A stretch of DNA of 64,000 nucleotides from Malurus cyaneus samueli (GCA_009741485.1 CM019230.1:11100999-11164998), one strand, 5' to 3'. Counted from the first letter of the stretch, positions 43,749-55,892 are shown. The notes: generated by a model not told the origin, from the sequence alone. Numbers and translations are program-made.

Positions 43749-45958
43749 TGCTGCTGGATACAAAAGGCTCTTTGTGGCATTGCAACATCTGGGATAGAAC
43801 AGGGATCCAGGCTGGCCAGGGACTCCCATCCCACTGCCAGGGGTGCAGGGTCCCCTGGCTGAGCTCACCCTGCCCAGGCCACTGCTGATGGCCAGGTCCT
43901 GCCTCCAGACCCTCATCCTTCCCTCCCCACCCAGTTAGGCTCATCCAGAGGGCCTTTAACACTGGTCTGGAGCTGCTTTTTAGCCCAAACCCATCCCTGG
44001 CTCTCTGATTTTTCTGCAAGTTCATCCAATAACTCCAATAGGGTTAAACACCAGAACTGGAGCCTTCATTGATTTTGCTGTTTCCCATCTTTCCCAAAGG
44101 GTGAATGTTTAAAATGATGGATGAGCCAAGTGCTACCGTGCTCATTGATGCCTCCTGCAAAGCTTTTCCGTGACTGGAAAACTGTGGGCATGGATGGTCT
44201 CGGGCTCCTCCACAGCCCTGTCCCCAGCTGCATCAGGAGCTGGTCCTGAAGGTGTTCCAAAGCCTTGTTTGGGTGAATTGCCTGTGGGCAGTGAGTGCTC
44301 AGCTGCTGCTGCTGCCACACATGGGGCTCTGAGAGAGAAGCAGGCTCTGGGAAGGTTTGGTTTCACCTCAAAATTCACTTCTGACATGGATATAACTGCT
44401 AAACCCTGGAAAGGATCCCACATGGATGCCCAGTGCAGTGACAGGATGGAGGAAGAGCTGGGCAAAGGGATCTCAGGTGTGATGTCCCTTTGGGGACAGC
44501 AGGTTCTGGGAAGGCTGATGGTAGAATCAGGGAATCCCAGAATGGGTTGGGCTGGAGGGACCTTAACACTCATCCAGTCCCACCCCTGCCACGGCAGGGA
44601 CACCTCCCACTGTCCCAGGTCACTCCCAGCCCCAATGTCCAGCCTGGCCTTGGGCACTGCCAGGGATCCAGGGCAGCCACAGCTTCTCTGGGCACCCTGC
44701 CAGGGCCTGCCCACCCTCCAGGGAACAATTCCTGCCCAATATCCCACTAAATGTCCCCTCTGTCAGTCTGAACCCATCCCCCCTTGTCCTGTCCTCTGTT
44801 CCTGTGAACAATCCCTCTCCAGCTTCCCTGGAGCTCCCTCAGGCTCTGGAAGGTTCTGTGAGGTCTCCACACACCCTTCTCCTCTCCAGGCTGCACATTC
44901 CCAGCTCTCCCAGCCTGGTTCCATGGGGAGTGCTCCAGGCCCTTTATCCACTTGTGGTCACCTCTGGGTACCCAACAGTTCCTTTGTCTTTCATGCTGGG
45001 GACACCAGAACTGGGCTTGATCCCGATGGGGTCTCAGCATAGGGAGAATCCCCTCCCTGCCCCTGCTCCCACACTCTTTTGGATGCTCCCACACATCCCT
45101 CCAGTGGAAGATCCCAGGACCACTAATCCCATTTTTTCCCTGCTGAAGTCAGCAGTACAGCTGCTGCTGGTTTTAGGAAGAGCAGAATTAGGCTGAATTT
45201 TTAAAAGAGACCATCTCATTGTCCACGTGGATCCCTCTGGAGCAGATCCAGCACACAGAGAGACCGTTTGCAGTCTAATACAACAGAGATGGAATTATTG
45301 TTCCCTGAAATCCATACATATTCTCCAAATCTGCCACTATCTATTAAAATGATGCAGAAACCTTGGGAGAATGACGACATTTTTATCCAAAAGGTTAAGC
45401 AAAACATAATGAATGGAAAAGATGAGCTGTGGCAGAACTGAAACAGGAATTTTCAACTTTTGAAAAACATCCAGATATTTAAGGCCTTTTAAATGAACTT
45501 GAGATGTTGTGTGAAATCCATTTGGTATGGAAACGCTGAAATACACTTTTTAAATTCCAAGTAAACCAACCTTTGAAAAAACATTCCATAAATATTTTTA
45601 AAAAGTCAGTGCCCTGTGTCTGAAACACTCTCCTGCAAAATCAAAACTTGGCAAATCTCATTAGCCTGTGGCTCCCTTCCTCCCTTTCCTGCTGGGAGCA
45701 GGGTGGGATGAGCTATCCTGGGGCAGGTGGGGACACACAGGATTCCAGGGATGTTCCTATATCACTCACACCTCTCCCTGTGCACTGGGAGGTTGTTTAC
45801 CTGCTCAGCAGTTTCTGGGGTAGCAGGGAATGCCCTTCAGCTTGGTGTTTTGGATATCACATCTTGCTCATTTCTAAGCTGCTCCTTGCCAAGGGGGCAT
45901 TTGAGGCAATCCCATTGTTTTCCCACATCCAAGGAAAAACCAGTTTGGGGTTCCTGAT
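43480..45958. repeat. Duplicated segment G, copy 2
   Basis: Second copy of 32040-34552 and the only one with its natural right flank. Contains the reverse CR1 at 44522-45015. Confidence 0.92.
44522..45015 (-). mobile_element. CR1: CR1 LINE, longer 3' fragment (second copy)
   Basis: Counterpart of 33077-33610. Its core (cactgtcccaggtcactccc, cagccccaatgtccagcctg) is closer to the CR1 consensus than the first copy's. Confidence 0.92.
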
Positions 45959-46457
45959 CGGAAGGCAGGAGACCCTGTCCTTTGTTTGCACATGGCAGGG
46001 AATTCTCAGGGAGGAAGTTCATTCCTCCTCCTGCAGCACCACTATTTCAACAATATTAATTTTCCATTGATGAAAATTGAAATGTCTCCTCCATGGGAAA
46101 GCCCCAATTTTTCTTTCATAGGGAAATCACAGGTTTGAACTGTGGAGATCACTTGGAGGGACCTGCACCTTGCTTTGGGGACTGTGGGGATTTTCCAAAT
46201 CTGACAGGAAGTGCTGACGGTCACAGGGACAGAATTTACCCAGACTTTCTCTGACTTTCATTATTGTTGACTTTTCCAGAGGAGCAGATTATTCAGTTTT
46301 GTGCTTGTTTGAGGTGCAGGGCTGGCCCATGCTGCTGCCCTCCCTGTTTATGTGGGTGCAAAGAGGAACTGGGAGTTTGTGGGGTGATGCTGTTCCATTC
46401 CATCTCTCCCAGCATGGACAGAGCCTCCCCACCAGGGCCTGGTGAGAGGGAGCAGTG

Positions 46458-46459
<2 letters not shown>
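45959..46459. other. Unassigned DNA
   Basis: Right flank of the duplicated region. No recognised element. Confidence 0.45.

Positions 46460-46532
<73 letters not shown>
46460..46532. repeat. (GAT)24 microsatellite
   Basis: A pure trinucleotide run of about 73 bp. Open frames over it read poly-Asp, poly-Met or, on the reverse strand, poly-His, which is expected from the repeat and not evidence of a gene. Confidence 0.97.
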
Positions 46533-47074
46533 CTTCCCGGTTTTACAGCTTCTCAAAGCCCCAGTTTTACTGCAATTCCAACTCTAAGTCTCCCAAGAAA
46601 TCTGCCAGATCCTCCTGGAGAAGTTTTGGAGGATGTGGAATGAAGTGGTTTTAGTAAGAGAGTGAGGGCATGCCCATGAAGCTTTTCAACATTTCCCCAT
46701 TATTTCTCCACATGAGGGAGCGAGGTCACCTCACCCAACCTCAGCCACCCAGGAGTCCCCTCATCTCCTCATGAGGTTTAGAAAAAAAACCACCTAAAAT
46801 GTCTCAAATGTACAGAATGAACCTTGAGTCCCCCGAATAAGGGAGTGCAGGCAAGTGGGGGAGAGCAGACATCACATTTGTGCATGGATTAAACTGGAGA
46901 GAGGAATTAATCCCAGTGCTGAGTAGCCAGGAGCAGCTGGATGTGTTGGGACAGGTCTCTGACTGCATCCCTGGCACCCATTCTCATCCTGTTTCCATGA
47001 AGGTGGCAGCAGCCATGCAATAAATGCCACTTCACGTCTCAGAGTCACCCAAATCTGCCAGAGGGATGGTAAAT
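46533..47074. other. Unassigned DNA
   Basis: Nothing recognised. Confidence 0.45.
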
Positions 47075-47216
47075 TTGGCCAAGCTGCAGCATGGACGGGG
47101 CTCTGAGCAGCCTGGTCTAGTGGGAGGTGTCCCTGCCCATGGCAGGCAGTGGAACAAGATGAACTCTAAGGTCCTTTTCAGCCTGAACCATTCCACGAAT
47201 CCATGATCCTATGATT
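47075..47216 (+). mobile_element. CR1: CR1 LINE 3' end, short
   Basis: Contains gagcagcctggtctagtggg, aggtgtccctgcccatggca, ctctaaggtccttttcagcc and a tail with cgaatccatgatcctatgat. Confidence 0.87.
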
Positions 47217-47311
47217 TCCTGGCTGCATTATGGGAATTCTGTAGGGCTGGAGCCTCAGAATCAGCCTGGAGGGCAGCAGGTATTCCAGAAATAAATCTGG
47301 TGCCCATGGAG

Positions 47312-47479
47312 ATATCACCATGAGCTGTGACATCACCATGGGCTGTGACAGCACCATGGGTTGTGATAGCACCATAAGCTGTGACATCACCATGAGCTGT
47401 GACATCACCACAAGCTGTGACATCACCATGGGCTGTGACATCACTATGAGCTGTGACATCACCATGGGCTGTGACAGCA
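47312..47479. repeat. 18-bp minisatellite (ATCACCATGGGCTGTGAC)
   Basis: About nine units with exact 18-bp spacing, alternating gagctgtgac, gggctgtgac and gacagcaccatggg variants. Because 18 is a multiple of three, forward and reverse frames stay open and give Cys-Asp-Ile-Thr-Met and Met-Val-Met-Ser-Gln repeats. Confidence 0.93.
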
Positions 47480-47935
47480 ATTGGCAGAGATGCCCCATGA
47501 CACTGGTCAGAGAGAAATGCTGACGCAGCAAAATGCCCAAATTTCTTTTGAAGTCATCATTTGGTACAATTTGTCAAAAAAACCACCCTAAACTTATAAA
47601 AAAAATGCCATTTTGAGCCAAATTTATCTCTCCACGTGGTCTCACTGCGGACAGCTCTGCATGATCCGAGTTCATCCCGTAAGAAAACTTGTGCTCCCCT
47701 TTGCCAACAAAACCTGCAGATCCTTGTGGGGATCCAGGGTCCTTCCAAGCTCTGTCCCCAACACGGACACCAGGCATGTGCAGGAGCAGCTGCTCACAGC
47801 TGAACAAAGCCACCAGTTGCTATTTCTGCCCCTGGTCCCTCCTGGTTACAGGCAGACATTTGGTGTGACATCCCAGGAAAATTGTGGATGGAGAAGCCCT
47901 GGGCTGACCCCACCATGGAGCTGTGGATTGCCCAT
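47480..47935. other. Unassigned DNA
   Basis: Nothing recognised. Confidence 0.45.
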
Positions 47936-48020
47936 GGAATCACAGAATCATTAAGATGGAAAAGACCTCCAGGGTGAGCCAGTCCAAGCTTAGACTGAAT
48001 CCCACTGTGCCCCTAAACCC
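47936..48020 (-). mobile_element. CR1: CR1 LINE 3' terminal fragment
   Basis: Starts aatcacagaatcattaagat, then ggaaaagacctccagggtga and cactgtgcccctaaacccc, matching the reverse complement of an older CR1 3' end type. Confidence 0.8.
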
Positions 48021-48244
48021 CGTGGGACAAATCAGGGGCAGGAACGAGTCCAGCAAGGAAGGGAACTGGAAGCTGACACAGTATCAGCTCTGAGCAGGGC
48101 TGGTGCAGCAGCAGAACCCAGCTGGCCAAGGAGCTTTGCAGGATCAGTGGAGGGAAGGAGGGACATCCCAGAACCCTTCTCCCTCCATGGACCCGCTGTC
48201 TCTGTGGGAACACTCAGCTGGAACTGCCCTCCCCACCCTGGGAA

Positions 48245-48545
48245 AGGAGCTGTGGATTGAGGTCCTGCTGATCCCACAGGAGAGGACACCTCAAAGGGTG
48301 GCTGGCCAAAGTGTCCATCACACCCAGACCCCACAGGAACTGCACTTTGGGGTGGGTTTGGCTCCAGGACAGAGCAGACAAACCAAGTGTCACCCAGAGC
48401 TGGAAGGAGCTGTGGATTGAGCTCCTGCTGACCACAGGAGAGGACACCTCAAAGGGTGGCTGGCAAGGGCTGTCATCCATCACACCCAGCCCCAAGGAAC
48501 TGCACTTTGGGGTGCGTTTGGCTCCAGGACAGAGCAGACACCAGC
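48245..48545. repeat. Tandem duplication, ~159-bp unit x2
   Basis: Unit 1 (48245-48403) and unit 2 (48404-48545) share aggagctgtggattgag, ggacacctcaaagggtggct, aactgcactttggggtg and gctccaggacagagcagaca. Unit 2 has small deletions. Confidence 0.9.
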
Positions 48546-50284
48546 CAGTTGGTGTCACCTGGGGCTCGGGCCCTGCAGGCAGCAGGAGCTCCTCAGGCAG
48601 GTCCCCAAGGCTCTGCCATGCCCACCAGTGCCACCAGTGCCCAGGTGGCACCTGGCAGCGCTGTGGCTGCCACACAGCCCCATGCCATGGAGGCTCTCAT
48701 CTGTCAGGGAGGGCGAGTGGCTCCGTGGGTGCCCCAGATCCAGCAGAGTCATGTGGCTCTGGCTTTATTTGCTGTTATTGCTGCTTTCAAGTGGAAAATT
48801 GATATAATAGCAGTCCTTTCTCAGCACACAGCAGTCTGCACATTTGTACAATGTTCTTTGAGGACGATCAGCAGCCACTGGCATAGAAAAGTGACAGATG
48901 CTGTCTGCAAATAATGAGCTGAAGCAGTTTCCTTTGGAAGGGAACTTAAGCAAAGTCCCTTTGAGTTTGAAAAGCCAAAGAGGTTCCCATGTGCCCTCAG
49001 AAGCTGCTCGGAAAAGGCACTTGCTAGTGGCTCATGTGGCATAATTATTTTTTTTAACTGTTTCTCTCACACCAACTCCTCTGGAGAGAGGGAATGACCC
49101 AGTTCCTGTTTACTGAGCATTTCCTACTGAGGACAGGCATGAAAGGGAATGAAATTTGTGGCTGATTCTGCTGCCTCCTCTAGCGCTCCATATCTGCACA
49201 AATCCAGGGATCAGGAGCATAATCACAGATAAAGCACATCCCACACTTTTGGGATCCTCGCCTTTGTTCTTTGCAACTCACACCAAAATTGTTCCAGCCC
49301 CGGGGTGTGTGAGGAGCCTCACACTTGTGAGATTGAAGGAGGACCACTGGGATGCTTCATCCCCAGCCTTTGATCCTCTCTCCTTCCTCCAGCTTTTATC
49401 TGGCACAGGCACAGTCGTGTGCCAGACGTGCTTTTCCTGATGGAGCTCCATCAGGTGCTCCAATTCCTCCCATCAGCTCAGAGTGCCACCAGAAGTGAGC
49501 CCAAATTACTGAAAATGAAGGATTCCGAGTTTCCTAGCCAGATATTTCCAGCCCTGCCAAGGCAGACACAGTTTGCCTTTAATGATGCAAATCTTGTTTC
49601 TTTTGGAATATGGACATTTCTGCACTTGGTATTTTCTGATTATTGCCCCAGTTCTGAATCCTGAGGATGAAATCAGGCTCTGAGAGCCTTTGCTCTTGAG
49701 TTGTTAGAGACATCCAGTGTCTTTCCACACTTTTGCAGGGAACTGAACCTATAAAATGTACCAGATGGGGCTTCTCTCCAGTAAAAATAGACCTTGATAA
49801 ACGGTGCCTCTCACTGGAGGCTTTAGAAAGGTCTAAGAATTTATTTTCTTGCAGCCTGACCTGTTCCCTTGGGTCCTTTAGCAGTGGAATTCCAAGCAAA
49901 TCCAAGGCAGGGTGCTGTAACTCCCCACACGTGGGCTGGGATTGAAGGTTGGAGCTGTGTTCCACAGCACATTCCATCACAAATTGATCAAAATAATGAG
50001 ACCCCATCCCCTGTGACATCGGGGGTAGAGCTGAGGAACAGCCTCCACCTGCCTTCTGTTCTTATTTTTAAAAGCATCTTCTGCAAAACTTGTAGTGGCA
50101 TTTCTCATTTTTGCTCTTTCCTTTCTGTCTCTTTCTGCACATCCAGAGATGAGGAGCATTTCTGGGCAAATGTAGAACTGTGCACTGTTGTGGGGAATTA
50201 ATTAATACTGATAATTATGGATGGATTCTGTAATGAAACACATATAACAAAGGAGATTCAAATTAAGGGGTTCTACTTAATTGT
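48546..50284. other. Unassigned DNA, 1.7 kb
   Basis: No recognised repeat or exon. The 48760-49050 part is AT-moderate and non-repetitive, with no strong signal. Confidence 0.45.
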
Positions 50285-50620
50285 GGCCCTCCAGTGCCTG
50301 GAGGGAGCTACAAGAAGGATGGAGAGAGACTTTACAAGGGATGGAGTGACAGGAAAAGAGGGAATGGGTTCCAACTGAAATAGAGCAGGTTTTGATTGGA
50401 TAATAGGAAAAAATTCTTAGCTCAGAGGATGGGGAGGCCCTGGCACAGGGTGCCCAGAGCAGCTGTGGCTGCTCCTGGATCCTTGGCAGTGTCCAAGGCC
50501 AGGCTGGACATTGGGGCTGGGAGTGACCTGGGACAGTGGGACATGTTCAGGGGTGGCACTGGATGTTCTTCAAGGTGCTTTCCAAACCAAACCATTCTGG
50601 GGTTTCATTATGATTCCAGA
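50285..50620 (+). mobile_element. CR1: CR1 LINE 3' end
   Basis: CR1 from gcctggagggagctacaaga to ccaaaccattctggggttt. The core is intact (gaggccctggcacagggtgc, gctggacattggggctggga) with a small deletion after gggacagtggg. Confidence 0.92.
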
Positions 50621-52199
50621 TTCTCACGATAATTCCCTGCAGTTTTGCTGCCTTTAACATTTCCCAGTTCTGGACTCGAAAGCTGAACACAGATTTTGAT
50701 TAGGATTGGGGTTTCTTTGTCTGGTTCTGCTCTTGGCTGTTCAGGGGTGTTTTTTTGCTGATGTCATTATTTGTTGACTGGGACTGGAGGTTTTTTTGAG
50801 CTCTGTGGTGTTCAATGAGCTGTGTGAGATGGAGAACCCTGGCACTGAAGGGATAATCATTTAGTGACAGCAGAGGACAATAAGGTTGCAGAACAGAGAG
50901 AGTAAAAGATCCCCATCCCCAAAGTGGCAGAGCAGGGACAATCCATCTCTGTGCCTGGGCTGGCAGGGAGGGAGCTGTTTCACAGCCTGCATGGTTCAGG
51001 GGGAATATCAGCACCTCCATGGAAAATATTCATCCCGTGCTGGCTCTGGAATAGTCTGGGTGAAATCAAAACCTCACGCAATCGAGCTGTGAGTGCTCAA
51101 GACTCTGCAAATGAACCTGCAGGTGCCAGAAGCTGGAAAAAGGGAAAACAAGTGACCATGTGAGGACAGGGTGAGGATTCATCCAATGTCACATAGGAAC
51201 CTGGCCCAGAGACAGAGGCTGCAGGTCTGGAGAGCAGCTCCTCATACACAACCCCATCATTGTCTCCCTGCAGCCCCTGTTATTCTCCTCCTTCAAACTC
51301 ACAGCACAAATGGAAGAGACATCTCCCAGCCCTGGTGACCCCAAGCAGTGGGAGGGCACCGAAGGGTCCTTTTCATGGAGCATTGTGTGCCCGTGGAATT
51401 CAAACCTGCCTTCTGCAGCAGCTGGGCAGAGGCCTCAGGACCCACACACGCAGGGCACACATTTTCCCCGAGAAGAAATGATAGGAAACCAAGACAGAGC
51501 AGGAGAAGGCTGATCCAGAGCCAGGGAGAGGCTTAACCCTTCCTCGGCCATGGAGAAAGGGAGGGTCCAGGCGGGCTCCGGAGCCAGCAGGACACGGATA
51601 ACGAGCTACAAAACATCCCTGCAGGCAGGGGAGCAGATCAGAAGGACAGGGACTGGCCCTGGAGGACGATTCTGCATCTGCAGAGGGAAGGTCAAGGGAG
51701 GAGCTGGAGCAGCCTGTGAAGCCCTAAAAAAGCAGCTCTGAGGACAGGCAGGGGCAGGAGCCTGGCCCGGCCTCAGGCAGGGACAAACAGCTCCTCTGCC
51801 TTGTCTTGGGTTATTTTTGTCTCTACTTTGGTGCCTCTGAAGGAAGGCTGAGCACCCCTGCTGCCGCAGAAGCTGTGAGCTGCTTTTGCCTTCTCTTCTC
51901 TGTACAAATTCCCAGATGAACCAGCAAAAGGGGGCTTTGGGAAGGGGGTCCCATGGGAGAAGCAGCCTCCAGGAGCTCTGTCCCTGTGTTCCCCTTTCTC
52001 TGTGGGGCTGCAGCACAGGGTGAGGGGAGGTTGGGTACTCTGGGTGACCATTAGGCCAAGGGTGCCTGTCCTGGTGGGTCCCGGAGTGGCTGTGCCCTGC
52101 TGTGGCCTCTGGGACTCGGGGTGGGTTCCCAGGGGATGGTGAGCCCAGTTTGGAGCCCGTGCTCTCCATCTGCCGGGGGAATAGGCTCCTGATGCAGGC
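50621..52199. other. Unassigned DNA, 1.6 kb
   Basis: No recognised repeat. A 454-codon reverse frame overlaps the right part and the CpG-rich island; overlapping long frames on the other strand suggest GC-driven openness. Confidence 0.4.
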
Positions 52200-53430
52200 A
52201 GACAGATGGGGCAGAGGTTTGAAAGCATCCCCGAGGGGCTCAGAGCTGGCTGGAGGGGAGCAGGGGGGCTGGGAGGGAGCATGCAGCGTGCACAGCCCGG
52301 GGAGCCGCGGCAGAGGCAGGGCAGGGCGGCAGCGCAGGGCAGGAATCGCCTGGCATCCCCCTCCTCCAGCATCCCTGCACCCCTCCCACGGCAGCACCAC
52401 ACCCTCCCCTCCCGCGGCTCCCGCGCCTGCAGAGGCCTCCAGCACCGAGCCCGCCTCCTCCCGCCTCAGTGCCGGCCCGGATTCACGGCAATTGTGCCTT
52501 ACCTTTGCTGCGTGCAGCCCGGGCCCAGCCGAGCCCCGCGCCCCAGCAATGCCCCGGCAATGTCCCGGCAATGTCCCGGCAATGTCCCGGCAATGTCCCG
52601 GCGTTCCGGCGGCACGGACAGTGTCAGGCCCGGCAGAGGAGCGGCGGGGACACTGTGACACCCGGCAGAGAGCAGCAGGTTGTTGCAGACACACAGCAGA
52701 CACACAGCAGACAGCCAGCCGGGCACAGGGGAGCACCGGCAGCGCGCCCGGAGCGGCGTGGCCGAGCTGGGGCAGGCACGGAGCTCCCCGGGAACGGAAC
52801 CCAGGCGGTGCCAGCTCCGGTGCTCCCTGCTCGTTCCCTCGTGTGTGACTGCAGCACAGCCCCGGCTGCCTGCTGCCACAACAGCTGGCTGCCGGCGATG
52901 CACCGAGTGATCGATATCTTTGGCTTTTCATCCATCGTGTGCATCTGCTTTCATGCTTTCGGGATGGCAATGAGCTTTGAGGGCTGACCTGAACTTTGTT
53001 CTGGTGTCATTCACCGTCTGTGGCCTGAATCCGGAGCCCAGGCAGCCTCCCGCTGCTCACCTGGCCCTCTGGAGAGCGGGGTTAGTGACAGCCCCTCCTC
53101 GTCTCTCCCCCCAAAAACGCCGCGTTTAGAATCCCAAATATCCGCCCAGCGCAGCCGGGCACTCTCCTCCACAGACAGACAAGGCTCGGGAGTGAAAGCC
53201 AGAGGAAAAACAGAGCTCCCAGTTTGTTTACTACCTCTTGGCACACATCCATCCCCAGCTTTTTATATCCCACTGCCGGGCTCGGCAGCCTGGGCGAGCG
53301 GGATGAGCTGTGCCCCGGCTGCCGGCGCTCCGGGGGGACCGTCCCGGGCTGCTCCCGGGACCCTGCTGTGCTGAGATCTGCGGCTGTGGAGATGCAGCCT
53401 GCACAGGGAATTCCTGATCTGTAAATACAC
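52200..53430. promoter_or_regulatory. CpG-rich island, possible promoter or enhancer
   Basis: Single-copy DNA with many CpGs (gagccgcggcag, gcccggagcggcgtgg, aaaacgccgcgtttag, gcactgccgggctcggcag). It lacks the CTG-to-CG pattern seen at 7.5-10.5 kb, so the CpG content looks real. Near 52890-52985 there is a less GC-rich, non-repetitive stretch (cgagtgatcgatatctttgg, gctttcatgctttcgggatg) of the kind often conserved. Long frames occur on both strands (for example 52102-52848 forward, 51606-52970 reverse), but none shows a domain. No convincing TATA box or start is seen. Confidence 0.35.
52547..52601. repeat. Five 11-bp CAATGTCCCGG repeats
   Basis: Five adjacent units; the first has caatgccccgg, the other four are identical. 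The array sits inside the CpG-rich island. Confidence 0.95.
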
Positions 53431-53864
53431 CAGTGTGACAGTGCGTGTGGTGGGGCGGGAGAAGGGATTTCAGCCCAAGCTGCTCGGGGAAAAGCTCTTT
53501 TCTGCGTTTCTCAGCTATCACGGGAAGCAAAGCTGATGTCATTTCCAAGAAGGGAAATTTGTGGAGGTTTCTGGATAGTGGAAGGAGAGAAAGGCTAATC
53601 CAGAAGTGCTGATAGGCAGGACGAGTTTTAGATGTAAACCAAAGCTCCCAGTGGGAGGTCTTTCGGCAAAGACTGTCATTCCCTGGGTCAAGGGAGCAAC
53701 CAGTTAAAAACCCACAATTCTGTGACCCTTTTTTACCTGCCAGCAGGAAAATGGGACCATAATGCTGTTTTCAACTAGAACACAATTCCAAAATAGGCAA
53801 CAATAAAAAGCAAGAAAATACAAAACATTCATTAAACTAAAACCAGGTTCATGAAGGACTGACT
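53431..53864. other. Unassigned DNA
   Basis: Nothing recognised. Confidence 0.45.
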
Positions 53865-54032
53865 CCAGTCCTTTCCTGGGGCACTGACACTGCCAGGACA
53901 GGGCCAGGCTGGACACTGGGGCTCAGAGCACCCTGGGACAATGGGAGGTGTCCCTGCCATGGCAGGGTGTGGAAAGGGACAAACTGTAAGGTCCCTTAAA
54001 CTCAAACCACTCCATGATTCCATGTTTCTATG
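53865..54032 (+). mobile_element. CR1: CR1 LINE 3' end, diverged
   Basis: Contains agggccaggctggacactgg, gggaggtgtccctgccatgg, aaactgtaaggtccc and a tail with ccatgattccatgtttctat. Confidence 0.87.
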
Positions 54033-54789
54033 GTGTCTCCTCCATCCAAACTCTTCACACTGTCCCTTCCCCAGTGCTGGCTCCTGGGGTTCCTCCTGTG
54101 CAGCAGAGCCAGTTTTCCCTCTGGAAGCATCACAGCATTGATGGAATGACTCCCCTACCCCTTCTCTCCACTTCTATCCCCCTTGGACTTCTGAGCTCCC
54201 CACAAACCTCCACTGCCAGTGCTGGGTACAATGAGGGACAATGTCACCTCCATTGGGTGACAATCCCAACATGTGGGTGGTTCCAGGTTCCCCACCCAGG
54301 CAGGATGATGGGAATTCTCTTCCCAAGCATGCACAGAATTATTTCAAGTCAAGGAGGCAAACCCATGGCTTTTTATGGTGAAGATTTTGGCTGGGGTGTG
54401 GTTGAGATTATTGATTCACATTCAGATCAGTTGCTGGAGTAAATGGAGTGAAGAACCCAGGAGCTGGAAGGAAAATGTGTTAATCCAAATAATCAGCTTT
54501 GCTGGGATGGGAATGGCCTGGATCCTGCAGCACACGAGGCTGGGAGCTGCAGCACCATCCTGCCTGTGGGTGTGTGTGGCATTAGCAGGAACAGTGGCAC
54601 AGACACAGCGCAGGAAGGCGCCTGCACATGTCAGCTCATTCCTCGCTGGGTTTGCATTTCCCTGCCTTCCCTCTTTACCAGGAACAAGGGAAAAAATATC
54701 CCTGAAGCCCTTTTGAGAGAGCCACACACATCCAAGTGATGCTTTAATGGCAGCCTCCAGGCCAAGTTTAGAGGTCATGAATGGCCAAA
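54033..54789. other. Unassigned DNA
   Basis: No gene, RNA or repeat recognised. Confidence 0.45.
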
Positions 54790-55296
54790 GAATTTCCAGG
54801 GCTCAGCACAGAGAGGAACTGGAGCTGCTGGAGTCCAGAGGAGGCTCCAGGATGGGCAGAGGGATGGAGCAGCTCTGCTGGGAGGGAAGGCTGGGACAGC
54901 TGGGATTGTTCAGCCTGGAGAGGAAGCTTTGGGGTGACCTCAGTGACCTTCCAGGGCCTGAAGGAGCTGCAGGAAAGATGGAGAGAGACTGGGGACAAGG
55001 GATGGAGGGACAGGACCCAGAATGGTTCCCACTGCCAGAGGGCAGGGATGGATGGGATATTGGGCAGAATTGTTCCCTGGGAGGGTGGGCAGGCCCTGGC
55101 ACAGGGTGCCCAGAGCAGCTGTGGCTGCCCCTGGATCCCTGGCAGTGCCCAAGGCCAGGCTGGACATTGGGGCTGGGAGTGACCTGGGACAGTGGGAGGT
55201 GTCCCTGCCATGGCAGGGGTTGGAAAGTTGGAAGAAGATGGGGTTTAAGGTCACTCCCAATCCAGGCCTGTGATGATTTCACGATTCTGTGATTCT
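54790..55296 (+). mobile_element. CR1: CR1 LINE, longest well-preserved 3' fragment
   Basis: About 500 bp of continuous CR1: agaggctccaggatgggc-type words, gattgttcagcctggagagg, accttccagggcctgaagga, ggcaggccctggcacagggt, gtgtccctgccatggcaggg and the tail cacgattctgtgattct. The frames crossing it are CR1 3' sequence and not an intact ORF. Confidence 0.94.
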
Positions 55297-55530
55297 CTTC
55301 TCTCTGGGATGCATCAGAGGTGACCTGGAGGGAAATCCCAGAGGGCCAGGAACAGCTCCTCCACCCATCCTGCCTGGCCTTGGGATGATAAATCATGGCA
55401 GGTGTTGGACAAATCCCAAATCTCAGGGGAAATCCCGAATCTCAGCAAACTTGTGGGGTTTGCTGGAGGACCTGGTGTGTTTGAGGCACCAATAGCTGTG
55501 CCACAAGGTCTTGGGCTGGAGGGTTCGTGG

Positions 55531-55616
55531 GAGAGGATGGATTTGGATTCCTGGGACTGGATGGATTTGGGATCCTGGGAGAGGATGGATTTGGGGTCTT
55601 GGGAGAGGGTGGATTC
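55531..55616. repeat. 24-bp minisatellite, about 3.5 units
   Basis: Units of gagaggatggatttgg followed by gattcctgg, gatcctgg or ggtcttgg. Confidence 0.88.
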
Positions 55617-55892
55617 AATCTCTGCAATGGATCCCAGCAGTCCCTCAGCCCATGAAGGGTTTGTTCAGGGTTTGTTCCTGTTCCTCACAGCTGTTCTCAG
55701 AGCAATGCCTGGCATTCTGAGAACTGCTCTTAATACATTATCATATTTATAAGTAATGCCCTAATTTGAAGGGATATCAAGTTCTTTTGGATGTAAGTAG
55801 TTATTAATTACAATGCAACAGGAAAATTCATTAGGGAATAGAATCAAACTTTCAATTAATGTCATTTTTATCCGGGAACATTAGATGAGCTG

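Noticed and set aside
46442..46654. Poly-Asp, poly-Met or poly-His protein
   Set aside because: It is the translation of a (GAT)n microsatellite in different frames.
51606..52970. 454-codon reverse open frame
   Set aside because: It overlaps long forward frames of 150-250 codons over the same GC-rich DNA, has no recognisable domain, and its composition (Pro/Ser/Ala/Arg) follows GC content. Stop-poor GC-rich DNA explains it.
54747..55292. 181-codon forward frame
   Set aside because: It lies almost wholly within CR1 3' sequence, including the non-coding 3' block.
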